The translations under genes and the position numbers were made by a program. Shown piece by piece: positions 22,620-33,000 of a stretch of DNA of 64,000 nucleotides. The notes under the pieces are model-generated. The model was not told the origin of the DNA and made no database searches. It was given only the letters and a program-made list of their open reading frames with translations. Numbering within the stretch: position 1 is the stretch's first letter; the number at the start of each line of letters is the position of its first letter. This DNA is from Termitomyces sp. T153 (taxonomy: Eukaryota > Basidiomycota > Agaricomycetes > Agaricales > Lyophyllaceae). Where the stretch lies: contig JACKQL020000064.1 in the NCBI GenBank assembly GCA_018296165.2, positions 124,001 through 188,000 of the forward strand. The letters run 5' to 3'.

Positions 22620-25600
22620 CACTGCCATGCAGTATCCTTAACTGTGAGGTTAAAGAGGGGTTGTGCATGGTGGGAGAGATCATGTATGAACCTCCAATAG
22701 AAATTGACAAACCCAAGAAAGGCCTGAACTTCCTTCTTGTTCCTTGGCTTAGGCCACTCTGCTACACCTGCTACTTTGATAGAGTACATCTCAGCTGTTC
22801 CATGCAAAATAACAAACTCAGGTACTCCACTTTAGTCTGTTCAAATTTGCACTTCTCAGGCTTTAAATAGAGCTGGTGTTGGCGGAGGTGTTCCAAGACC
22901 ATGCATGTAACTCAGTGATGCTCTTCCAGAGTTCTTGTGTAGATGAGGATATCATCAAGATACATGCAGACAACACCTTCCACAATCAGATCACAGAAAA
23001 TGTCATTCATCATAGTCTGGGAGGTGGCTGGACTATTGGTGAGACCAAAGAACATTACCAGAGGTTCAAAAAGTCCATGATTAGTTTGGAATGCTGCTTT
23101 CCACTTATCCCCTTCTTTGATGCATACATTGTTGTAGCCTCAGTGGACATCCAACTTTGTGAAATAGTGTGCACCTCAAAGATTGTTGACAAGTTCTGAG
23201 ATAAGTAGCAAAGGATAGTGGTTCTTCACTGTCATTGCATTCAGGACACAATAATCCTGAACCAGATGAAGAGACCTGTCCTTCTTCTTAATAAAGAAGA
23301 CTGGGGAGGCCATTGGAGACTTGGAGGGTCATATTCATCCTGAGCTAAGATTCTCCTGCAGGAAAGTGTCCAGTATAGTACTGGGTTAGAGTAATACTGA
23401 TAGTTCTGGGGCTTTCTTGAAGACTTAGGCAGTCTACTCCAATTTCACACTGATGTCTTAATAAATGCTTGAAGTTGAAGGGGTTTACTTCCAAAATATT
23501 TCTATTCTGAATGCAGAGAGGTCTCAACAAACTCCAGCCTAAGTGATTCACTCCCTGGGAACCACCAAGCCTTTGCCTATTAATTGCCTGTCCATTTGCT
23601 ACTCTACTTGGGCTATTTATACCTCTTTCTACAGTGCACAGACCACCCCCTACATGTGACTTTTGGTTCCATACTTTCCAGCTCCTTATTCATAACTGTT
23701 ATTCTAATTCCCCCTTTTGGCATGCTTGTTTCAATGCTACAGGCCAGTTCCTGGTTCCATCATTCCTCCTTTGCATTCTTAGCTTCTATTTGCCCCATTT
23801 ATCTTTCCCTCCTTTGTATTTCTTCCATTCATATTCTTCCCCATTCAGTTTCTTCCCTTCTTCTTCCTTTATTTATTCCATATTCTTCCCCATTCAGGTT
23901 CTTTCCCATTCAGGTTCTTTCATTCATCTGTCCCCTCCCATTCATTCCATTCATCTTCCTTTATTCATTTCATATTTTTCCCCTTTCAGGTTCTTTCCCA
24001 TTCAGGTTCTTCCATTCATCTTCCTTTTCCTTCCCTTTATTCCATTCATTTCATATTCTTCCATTCATCTTCCTTTCCCTTCCCTTCATTCCATTCTTTC
24101 TCATTGATTCCCCCTTTATCTCCTTTCAGTCAACATTCCAATCTGGTTATTCTTAGATCAGATCTAGATCTTGCCAGAATTGATACCACTCAGGTGCTTT
24201 TGCCAGTCCCATGCTTCCCCTCCCATTACAGTGATTGGACTATTATTGAGTGTATAGTCTAGTATAGTCCTTGTCCTATCCTGTTCTGTATTTCTTCTGA
24301 TGTATTTAAAGGGATAATGTTGCTGGAACTTGTTCTACCAGGAGGCTTACAGTTTTCAGCCTTAATAAATGTTTGTTTTGACTTCTGGTGTTTATTATAT
24401 TCCCAATGGTGTGACAACATCATATCACCAGCTTGTCCTGTTTATGGGGTGCAAGTGGATAGACCTTGCAGCTGGAGGGCTCCACATCTGGTATCAGCTC
24501 AATTGCATGATTCCACTGCTTGTGCTCTGGAAGTGAATCAAAGGAGGCCTTGGAGAATACATCCTCAAAGTTATGGAGGTGATTAGGAACAGTGCTATAG
24601 AAAGGCTTGGGCTGTGAGTTTGCTGCAAATGCCTCAGCCAGATGCTGAGAAGTCATCTGACTGGCCCAAATCTCTGCCACTGTAGGAGGGGGGCAGAGGG
24701 TTGTAGCATAGATCTGATCACCCACCTCTATAGTCTCATCTAGGGACTCTGCATCTGGAGTATGGGTCCATTTTCCTTCACCTTCCTCTTCCTCTGGAGA
24801 TTCATGCCCAACACCTCAGGCATCCTTGTAGAGGGCCTCTTTATGAGGGAATACCAGAGGGGAGGGACTCAGGAGGTCAAGATCAGCATAAGGGAGATGC
24901 CCAGTGTGACAGGCATGTACAGCAGCATGCTCATAAACTTTGGCTCTCTGCTCTTTACAGGCTTCTTCTGCACAGGTAACACAGTGACATGGGCAATGAC
25001 TCATCTTCATCTCACCCTTAGTCCAGTCAATCTCTGGGTTGTGCTCACATAGCCAGGTGAACCCCAAGATCATGTCTTGCTTTTCCAAACTAGTGATGGC
25101 AAAGGCAGCTCACTCTGAGTGGTCTTAGTAGCAGAGGAACAGGTCCACTATAAAGCAAATAGAGCCAGCTTCATTGAGCATGCCATCAACATTGTATATA
25201 GGGATAGGATGAGAAAGGGGGCAAGTGGTCAGGCAGTGTCATTGCATGTAGTCAGTGTCAAGGAAGAGGCCTGTTGCACCACTGTCAAGGAGGGCAACCA
25301 CACTTCAGATCTGTTGGGTATCCATTGTCTCAATTTCCACCTGTAGCTTCAGGGAGTTGGTAAAAGGAGTGGAAGCAACAACATAACAATGGGGGAGGCA
25401 GCATTCCCATGCAGGGATCCAAAGGTGTGGGCTAGGGAGTGTGTTTCCAGCTGAGACTTTAGCTGAAGGGGGAGTTTGTACATCTGAGGAGGGGCTTATT
25501 GTTTTAGGCACAGTATCAACAATGGCAACAGATATATTTGATTCTATGGACAGGGGGGTGAAATGATTAGTACTGGGCAATGGGGGCATACTGGTCATCC
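22620..25600 (-). pseudogene. Element A protease and reverse transcriptase (degenerate)
   Basis: Minus strand. Protease region near 25088-24830: KQDMILGFTWLCEHNPEIDW with TKGEMKMSHCP. Start of reverse transcriptase: LHNFEDVFSKASFDSLPEHK and HAIELIPDVEP at about 24600-24450. After a 1 kb insert it continues [20 protein letters not shown], then [60 protein letters not shown] and the catalytic box [13 protein letters not shown] near 22930, then the thumb region FLGFVNFYWRFIHDLSHHAQ up to element B. Stops are frequent. Confidence 0.88.
23365..24418. mobile_element. 1 kb insertion with pyrimidine-rich repeats inside element A reverse transcriptase
   Basis: The frame DKLVI...DTFLQENL of reverse transcriptase is split by about 1,050 bases of foreign sequence; exact borders are uncertain and I found no clear target duplication. 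Between roughly 23750 and 24130 the plus strand is almost pure C and T, built of repeats such as TTCCCATTCAGGTTCTT and TTCCATTCATCTTCCTT. To its right there is a TATTTAAA box and AATAAA signals, so a solo LTR or a non-autonomous element is possible. Confidence 0.5.
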
Positions 25601-26917
25601 ATTGCCCTTTTAAAAATCCTCAGACTCTGTAGGAACCTCCTCCAATATATTGGCCACTTTCTCAGAATGGACAGCTATAGGTGCATCTGGAGAGGGGGTT
25701 CTTGTGGCATCCCAGGCTGTAAGGAGTTGGATGAGCAGCTCTTCTTGCTCTGATGCTAACAAGTAGCAAACCTCTAGCTCTTGAGAACAGTAACAGGCAA
25801 AATGACCTGCCTTCCCACAGCATCAACACAGCAAAGGGGTAGTGGACTGCTATCAGGAAGCATCAACATCCATTGGGACTCCTTAGGGTAAGGAGTGCAG
25901 GGGAGCAACATGAGGCATGAAGGAAGGAGCTGCACCTGGTTATGAGGATACTAATGCAGGTGTAGAAGAGGGAGCTTGGGGGGTGAATCCTTCACAAAAA
26001 AAAGGGAAGGTCAAGGGTTGTGTCCATCACAACTCACATTGCAGTTCCATGAGCTGCCACTGCTCATGTGCCACCTTGTACTAGGTATTGACATGCTCAT
26101 TATCTGGGCACCCCTCTGCCATGCTGTCAATACAATCTCTGAGAGAGGGGTGGAGTCTGTTATGGAAGATTAGACAGAGTTGTAGACTGTCTGGATATCC
26201 AGCCTATTCAACTAAGGCACAAAAGGAGTCAATGTACTCATCAAGTGACTGCTTTCCTTGACCATACTGAGTTTGGTCTTGAAGGGAGAGAGCTGTAGTT
26301 TTGGCAGGGTCAAGAGGGAAGAACTCCACTCAGAACTCCTTTTCAAACTCCATCTAGCTAGAGAAACTCTCCACTCCTCCTAGATGTTGGAAGATATGCA
26401 GTGCATAAGTTGAGGCTTAACCAGCCTTCATGTAGGAGAGGACCCAGGCAATTTTCAAGGCATCTAAGGTAAAGGCTTCACCACTCAGCTGGATATAGGT
26501 GATGCAGGACTGGAGGAAACATTCTCTAGCCTTATGATCTCCATCATATACATTCAGGAGTGCAGGACAAGGGAGTTTGGAATGAGGAGCTGAAAGGCCT
26601 AGGCTAGATGCAGATGCAAACTGTTCTGCAGCAGCTGGAGCCAAAAGGCCTGAGCTAGGTGCAGACACAAACCATTCTGCATCTGCTAGGGGAATCAAAG
26701 GAGTGGTAGGTGCAAGGGGGAGATGTTCCAGAAGGGCTTGTAGAGAAAGGCACACTGCTTCAGTAGTTTGATGGAGTCCACTGAGTTCAGCCATGTGGAA
26801 AGTAAGGGAGGCTTGGATAAGTTGAACCTGTGTCTTCAGGGACAGCAAACAACTCCAGGCATTGTTCTGGGGGCTTGAAACATCAGGGGGAGGTGCTGGA
26901 GAGGTTGGCTGGGTCAT
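25601..26917 (-). pseudogene. Element A gag (degenerate)
   Basis: Minus strand. The start MTQPTSPAPPPDVSSPQNNA leads to a long frame with a helical region and a capsid-like segment (ECFLQSCITYIQLSGEAFTL, then DALKIAWVLSYMK) typical of Ty3/gypsy Gag. Near 25835-25790 a nucleocapsid zinc knuckle of the C-x2-C-x4-H-x4-C type survives (CGKAGHFACYC plus one stop in the knuckle). Gag would form the particle and bind the RNA. Interrupted by stops. Confidence 0.8.
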
Positions 26918-27020
26918 AGGAAGGGCACAGGGGCACTAAGACACTGGTGGGAGAGAGAGCTTTTGAGGAACCAAGTAGAAGCTCAAGTAACCAAAAAGGG
27001 GGCTCCCAGACTGAATCTAG

Positions 27021-27031
27021 AGACTTGTTCT
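27021..27031 (-). other. Possible self-priming site of element A
   Basis: Two bases inside the 5' LTR the minus strand reads AGAACAAGTCT. Within that LTR the minus strand has AGACTTATTCT (27168-27158), which pairs at 10 of 11 positions; the 3' LTR copy has G at the mismatched place. No conventional tRNA-complementary site is obvious. Weaker than in B and C. Confidence 0.45.
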
Positions 27032-27033
27032 GC

Positions 27034-27457
27034 TATAAGGGCAACCTCTGGAGGCTGTGGCTCAATCACACAGCTGGCAAAGGGAAATCTAAAGTCTATT
27101 CAGTACTGTATAGTGTCTACTGAGATAACTACTCACCTGGCAAAGGGAAATCCAAAGAGAATAAGTCTGGAGATTCTCTAGGCCAGGTGTGATGCTTCAG
27201 AGGCTTCAGAAGCATGAGAAACAACTGTACAGTATAACAGAGAAAAAAGACACAAGTGATGTGTCAGCAATTGGTCAGCAGTTACATAAGCCAGTGGCAG
27301 TGTCAAAGGGGCCACACTTGTCTGAATTATTGACAGAGAACTGGTGCAGCCTGAGAGACCAATAGATAGGGAAAAGGAAGGAGAATAAAGGAAAACTGAG
27401 CAAATCTAATAAGAACTGGAGAAGGAGAAGGGGAAACAAGTGAGATGTCCCCTGACA
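27034..27457 (-). repeat. 5' LTR of element A (424 bp)
   Basis: Pairs with 12034-12481. Followed by target-site copy GTCCA at 27458-27462. The plus-strand phrase CTGGCAAAGGGAAA occurs twice within it. Confidence 0.95.
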
Positions 27458-27462
27458 GTCCA

Positions 27463-28141
27463 TAAGTAGATACATTCTAATTATAATCAACCTTAGACAC
27501 CATATAGTCAGCCTCTGACTGCACCATGTTATTCTCTTGATGCTTATGGTATATACAATTCTCCTTGCAGTAATTAATATATTCTCTTCTCACTACATAT
27601 GTGCTATATAGTGAGTACTGTCTGCTTTCACTTTGTTCAACTTAGTTACTGTAAGGAGATTAGCCTTTGGACCATCCCACCCTTGCCTAGCTTAGTCTGT
27701 GGGGATTGGCACCTCTATCTAGCTGACCTCCAGACCACCTGGCCCCTTCTTACTCCCTCACTGTCTCAGCTCCCAGGCCTAATGGGTATATTGTACTTGG
27801 CACATGGTATATTATTGTTGATCATTGATCCTTCTATAGTGTACTGCAGATAAACCTGACCTGTCTTCAGTGCCCTCAATTTTGAACCTCTTGTGTAGTA
27901 ACCAAAATTTCAGAAGGAAACCTAGGTCAATGGTCATAAAAATGCAATAAAAAATGTTGTAGATTATGTAATACAGTCCATGAAAAGTGGAAAAAGTCAA
28001 AACTATAGAGTGCCAATTGTACCATCCTCATGCATTAAAATGCCCAAAGGAGATTGTTGATCCCAACAAGCAAAGGCATAGAACACATTAGAGAAGCATG
28101 AGTTTGTATCTAGCCTTAACAATGATGATCTCAGTGCAAAA
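27463..28141. other. AT-rich flank between element A and the DDE transposase relic
   Basis: Non-coding and poor in CpG. It is contiguous with 11799-12033 once element A is removed. It probably contains the 5' non-coding end of the DDE transposon that follows, but I could not find terminal repeats. Confidence 0.45.
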
Positions 28142-28568
28142 ATGCATGACCCTGACTACTTGCCTAGTTTGGAAGACCTTTTGTCCAACTCTAAGAGTCT
28201 ATGCAGGGGCTATAAGGGTGCCTTCTCACTTTATGTGGTCTTAAACACCATTAGCAAGAGATTAGGTGGCTGGGAAGATGAGGATTATGAGGAAATGGAA
28301 GAACTTACAGGATCTGATTTAGAGCATGCTGTTGTTTTAGAGTCTGCAGAAGAAAGGGACACTGATCACAGAAAACCTGTGAGTCCATCAACCTTCTGAC
28401 AAGACATGTGTGATGTACTGATCTTGGTGCAACAGCCAGTAAAGCAGCTGCATCTCAAAGCCTTCCCAATATTTAGTGGAGCTGGATGGTTGATCATGTA
28501 CAAAAAAAAGGAGTTGTCAGTGGCTGCTAAAGGGTGTACAAAGATTGATACCTTCTTCAGATCACAAC
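28142..28568 (+). pseudogene. DDE transposase relic, N-terminal part
   Basis: Reads MHDPDYLPSLEDLLSNSKSL and an acidic stretch (GWEDEDYEEMEELTGSDLEH). After a frame change comes KKKELSVAAKGCTKIDTFF, as in N-terminal regions of a DDE endonuclease family that I recall as common in Agaricomycete genomes. The gene stops at the ACAAC target site of solo LTR D and continues at 41897. Confidence 0.6.
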
Positions 28569-29344
28569 TGTCAGGTTCCACTAACCACAGAGGCTCAGCT
28601 GCACTGAGTGAGTCCTTACTAGGCAGATGCAACATCCTGCACTGATAACCTGGCATTTGGAGACAGTTAGGACTTCAGATGCTTGTGAGGATAAGTGGGG
28701 GGAAGTGATTCAAATGGGTCCAGAGTGGTCCAGGGAAGTCTAAAACAAGGTACAGAGAAGGTTTGGACTTGAAGGAGTGTCAGGCACAAGTCTGGAAGTG
28801 AGTATTGGAAGTGCAGAGCAAACAGAGGCTATATGAGTGATGGAAGCAGGGCCAGAGTTTGATGTGAGATCAATGGATGTTGATGGTTCTTGGGGCTGAG
28901 CAAATAGCAAGGTCTGGAGTTGGTTTATGAATGTTTGAGGTTTGTAATTGTAAGCATGGGATTTGTAATAGTGTTAAGGTTTAAGGGACTTGAACACAAT
29001 AAAGGAAACAGAGTCAAATAAGACAAGATGGAGTCAAGATGAGATTGAGACAAGAATGAAAATAGATTCAAGTGGAGATACAAGATGATAATGAGACAAT
29101 AATGGAGATAGAGGCAAGACAAGACCAGGAGACTGAGAGAAAGGAAAATGTAACATGGAACACAAAACACAAGAGAGAAACAATCAGAAACACATTAGGT
29201 AAGACAATATCAAGACTAGAGTACTGGATGTTACTCTACAACTTATATACTGACTACTGGGACAGCTCCAGGGATAGCAGGTCCAGTGGTGGGGCTTGTT
29301 GGAGTCATGCAGAGCCAAAAGGTGTTGGTTGTGATCAAGGAGTG
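28569..29344 (-). repeat. Solo LTR D, left part (B family)
   Basis: Starts TGTCAGGTTCCACTAACC, a diverged copy of the element B LTR, with target duplication ACAAC at 28564-28568 matched at 41892-41896. It is split by element C; the remainder is at 41543-41891. The two parts together are about 1.13 kb with no internal region, hence a solo LTR left by recombination. Its transcript-start motif AATATCAAGACT is intact near 29208. Confidence 0.88.
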
Positions 29345-30366
29345 TATCACAACCTGCTCCCTAGACCCCAACATTGTTTCCAGTCCTCCCCAATGCTCTG
29401 CCAAACTCCCCCGACCCTCATCCACCCTCCATGCCCACTCTGGGTAACTCTGACACTTCCTCAGCAAACCCTGATAGCTCTCTGATCAATTCTGACACCT
29501 TCTCCACAGCCATTGATGCATCCCCTGAATTCCCCTGAACTCCTAAGACTTTCCCCACTGCTCCTGACCATGTCACACAACCCTGACCCCCCACCCTAAT
29601 TCCCCTGACCTGCTGGGGAGCACCCCAATGACCCCGGAGCAACTCGCTTTCCAGCTGATCCCATCAAAATGTCACCATGGCCCACTCCATGATTGCACCT
29701 GACACCTGTTGACTCCACGCAGCTCTGTCAAGCCCCGCTGCCATATCCTCTGCCCTCCAGAGCCACCCAGTAGTCAGTATATAAGTTGTAGAGCAACCCC
29801 TAGTACTTTAGTCTTGATATTGCATTTACTGGTTTCCTATGTTTTGTCTTTCATCTCATCTCAGTTTCTATTTTTAGTTTTGAATCTATCTCTTTTCTCT
29901 GTTTCATCTTGCCTTGTCTCTGTCTCATCTTGACTGTGTATATTTCCTTTGTTTCCCTAAGTTCCTTTCTTCTCCAACATCAGCATGAACTCCGTGCATG
30001 CGCTATAACCTGAACATTCTTATGACAACTCCTTGCTTGGCCCCAGAACCCACCAAGCCTTGGTGATCCTCCTTCAAACTCCAGCTCTGCCCCCATCAAC
30101 TGCAAAGTCTCCACTTACCCCGCAGTCTATTTGCACACTTATGAACTTGTTCCTGATGCCTGCCTAGGTTTGATGTCTAATATACTTGGTCTTAGACTCC
30201 TTCAGACCATTCCAGACTTGCTCAGACCACCTCCCCTAGCTTCCCTTTGCAAGTTCCTTCACTCTGCACCAACTCTGGGATGCTAGGTTATAAGTGCAGA
30301 GCATTGCATCTGCCTAGTAAGGATTCACCAGTGTAGCTGAGCCCCCATCATCAGCAGAACTTGATA
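29345..30366 (+). repeat. 5' LTR of element C (1022 bp)
   Basis: Starts TATCACAACC where the other copy has TGTCACGACC. TATATAA lies at 29778-29784 and the inferred transcript start AGTCTTGATATT at 29810-29821, 32 bases downstream. Confidence 0.93.
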
Positions 30367-30367
30367 T

Positions 30368-30379
30368 AATATCAAGACT
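30368..30379 (+). other. Self-complementary primer-binding site of element C
   Basis: AATATCAAGACT one base inside the 5' LTR is the perfect reverse complement of AGTCTTGATATT at 29810-29821, the inferred 5' end of the element transcript. Confidence 0.82.
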
Positions 30380-30398
30380 CCCCCTTACTCCATTCTTG

Positions 30399-33000
30399 AT
30401 GTCTGCGTATAACCCCATGTACAATCCTGCCAGCTACTTAACTGATGTCTATAGTTGACCAGTACCTGAAAATCCCTATGCCCCATTCTATCCAGGCCCC
30501 TCTGCAGATCAGTACGTCGTTTGTCACTGGACCCCTGACTCCAACCAGGCATTCTATGCCCCTTCCATTGGCCAGGGAATACCTCCGGGCTGGCACTTCC
30601 CCCCCACATTCTCTACTGATGGCAACAATCCCTGTATGTACCCTGGAGGATACTCCGCAGTGCCCCCTAACTCCACCTATCCTCCCCCCACCCACTATTA
30701 TGCATACCTAGTCCCCACTGCAGCCCCAGCCCCTCTAGAGCCCATGGATAATTACTCTCTCCCTTGTCTACCATTCTCCACTCAAGTTTCCCCTTCCCCC
30801 AGGCAGCAAAGGGTTAAAGCCTATATCCAACAATGTGATAAAGTTCTCCACTTCCTCCACCTCTCTCCCATGGAGTTTGCAAGATGCGCCTGCACCCTCC
30901 TCACCAACCTAAGCTACCCTGACACCTCCACAACTCTGGAAGTCTGGGTGGATCATTTCCTTAACTTCCATGAGCACTATCTGCAAGGAAACCTCCTGGA
31001 GACTATGCAAGGCACCCTGGGTATTGACAATAACTTATGGAACAAGCTCTGCGCATTGGTTGAAGAAATCCACACCAGCCTAAACCCCCACCCCTTCAAA
31101 GATCCTCTAAACCCCACCTGCTCCTTCCATGTGCAATGCAAGAAACTTGTCAAAACGCAAAGCAAAGCCCTGCTTCCTATTCCCCATCAGCAGAAAGAAC
31201 TCAATGTGGCCTTCAGCATCTTAAGGAACCTTAACCTCACAGGGGGATTGTTTGACCAACCAGCTGCTCATACCTTGGCCCTCTCCACTTGTTTCTGGGC
31301 CAACTCTGTTCCCAGTGCCTTCCAAACCTGGGACCAGCCCACCGTCCCTGAACTCCGCTCCCAATGGCCACCCCCATGCATTGACGATGACAACTGGACT
31401 CTTTTCTATGTTGACAAGGCTGGTAACCCCACTAATGAGCACGCCCCATGCAATAGCCCCCCATGAGACTGACCCCCCCACTTCAATCTCCACGCCCCCT
31501 ATGTCAACACCCCTCTGTCCTGCTCCAATGCCCCAGTTCCCCTGCAACAGCCCATGGGCCCTGGAGTGCCCCAACCACCCTTTTCCACCAACCCCCCTCA
31601 TCCCCCACCTGCTCTGGTGCCTAACCCTCTCGCCAACACAAATTACTTTGGACCCCCTACCCCCAGAAGACCCCCTCCCCCTCAATGGGCCCCGGGGCCT
31701 GCCCTAGGCAGCATGGGCCAACCCCCCAGCAGAGGACCACCCAACAGCAGACCCCCTGGAGGATGGGGCCCAGCCATGGACAACTTCCCCCCCCAGCAGA
31801 GAAACAGAAACAACTACTATTACTACTACAATGCCAGACCCCTGCCCCAAGCTCAAAACTTACAGGACAATACTTGCAACACACTGGCCTGGGAAGGTAA
31901 ACATGACATTCAGAAGCCTGAACCCTTCACTAGCCACAACCCCCAGAAGTGGCAAATCTTCCTAACTCAGTGTCTGACTATGTTCTAAGCTAAGCTGATT
32001 ACCTTCCAACTTGAGAGCTCATGAGTAGCCTTCACCATGTTGTATTTACAGAGTATTGCCTTCAATCACTACACTGCACTACTCTGGTTTAATCCCAACA
32101 ACCCTGTGCTCTCCAATTGGCTTGCTTTCACCCAGAAATTCTTGAGTAAGTTTGGCATCTTTGACACTGTAGCAGAGGCAGAGAAAAACCTCTTCAACCT
32201 CTGAATGTGTGACAACAAACACTTCATGACCTTTATCATACGATTCAAATGGGAAGCCTACAAGACTGGCTGGAACTACAATGCTCTCTGGTTTGCTCTC
32301 CATTATGCCCTGCCTCAATGGATCAAGGACATCCTTTGCCTTGCACCTAAGCAAACCACCTACAATGGGTACAAGGTGCTCATTACCTAGGTTGACCAAC
32401 ATTACTGGGAAAATCACAGCAAAAACACGGTGCCCTGGACCCCTTGGAATACCTCCAGTAATACCAACTGGCAGGCTGGAGCAACCAACAGCATTTGACC
32501 CTCAATCCCCACCAACTCCACCAACCCTGCACCCCGTTTTTCTCTGGGCCAAGGAACTACTAGCACCAATTGACCCCCGGGACAACATCCACCTGCCCAG
32601 CTCAACACTGCTGACCTCCATGAAACCTCAGAGCCCCTGGATGCCAATCCTAATGACCACAACAACATTCTGGACCCTACCAATGACCAAGAAGCCTTAT
32701 GCGCAAATAGGATCTGGGATAGCCCATGGATCAATGTGCCAGAGGAAACTCAGGAGAAATGATGGAAGGAGGGTGCATGCATCCTATGTAGTGAGCAGGG
32801 ACACTTTATTCACAGTTGTCCTGAACAACAGGTGATGGGATGTGCCATGTGGATGATTGTCAGAGAAGACTGTGACTACTAGTTTACAGAAAATGAGTCA
32901 GTAGTTTATGTCTTGAAGACACACTAGACCATGGACCAGACCCTGACATTTTCTCCACTCTGGCCACACTTCTCTGCACAACGATACTCACTCCAGACAA
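30399..33000 (+). pseudogene. Element C gag (degenerate)
   Basis: Starts MSAYNPMYNPASYLTDVYS, then a TAG. It continues with a Pro/Tyr-rich N-terminus, a helical segment (RVKAYIQQCDKVLHFLHLSP), a long Pro-rich linker, and a capsid domain (HYTALLWFNPNNPVLSNWLA, then FTQKFLSKFGIFDTVAEAE). A nucleocapsid zinc knuckle CILCSEQGHFIHSC lies at 32778-32819. Several stops break it. The particle-forming role follows from the family. Confidence 0.85.

Larger units (their letters stand above)
12034..27457 (-). mobile_element. Element A: Ty3/gypsy chromovirus, degenerate, with nested insertions
   Basis: A complete but decayed LTR retrotransposon on the minus strand. Its LTRs are 27034-27457 (5') and 12034-12481 (3'), flanked by GTCCA target duplications at 12029-12033 and 27458-27462. 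The order on the minus strand is gag, protease, reverse transcriptase, RNase H, integrase, chromodomain, polypurine tract, LTR. It is interrupted by element B in RNase H (15643-22614), by an insert in reverse transcriptase (about 23365-24418) and by one in integrase (13160-14259). Without these inserts it would be about 6.2 kb, a normal size for the family. Many in-frame stops and near absence of CpG indicate that it is inactive and old. It has no antisense gene, unlike elements B and C. Confidence 0.93.

Noticed and set aside
23584..24156. Two overlapping long frames (190 and 157 codons) rich in Phe, Leu, Ser and Pro, suggestive of a membrane protein
   Set aside because: They arise from the C/T-only repeat tract, which has few stops in those frames; no start context, no family motif, located in an insert inside a dead element.
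30636..31466. Open frame of 276 codons, Pro-rich, looking like a host gene
   Set aside because: It is in frame with the ATG at 30399 just after the primer site of element C and continues into a capsid and zinc knuckle; it is the gag of that element.
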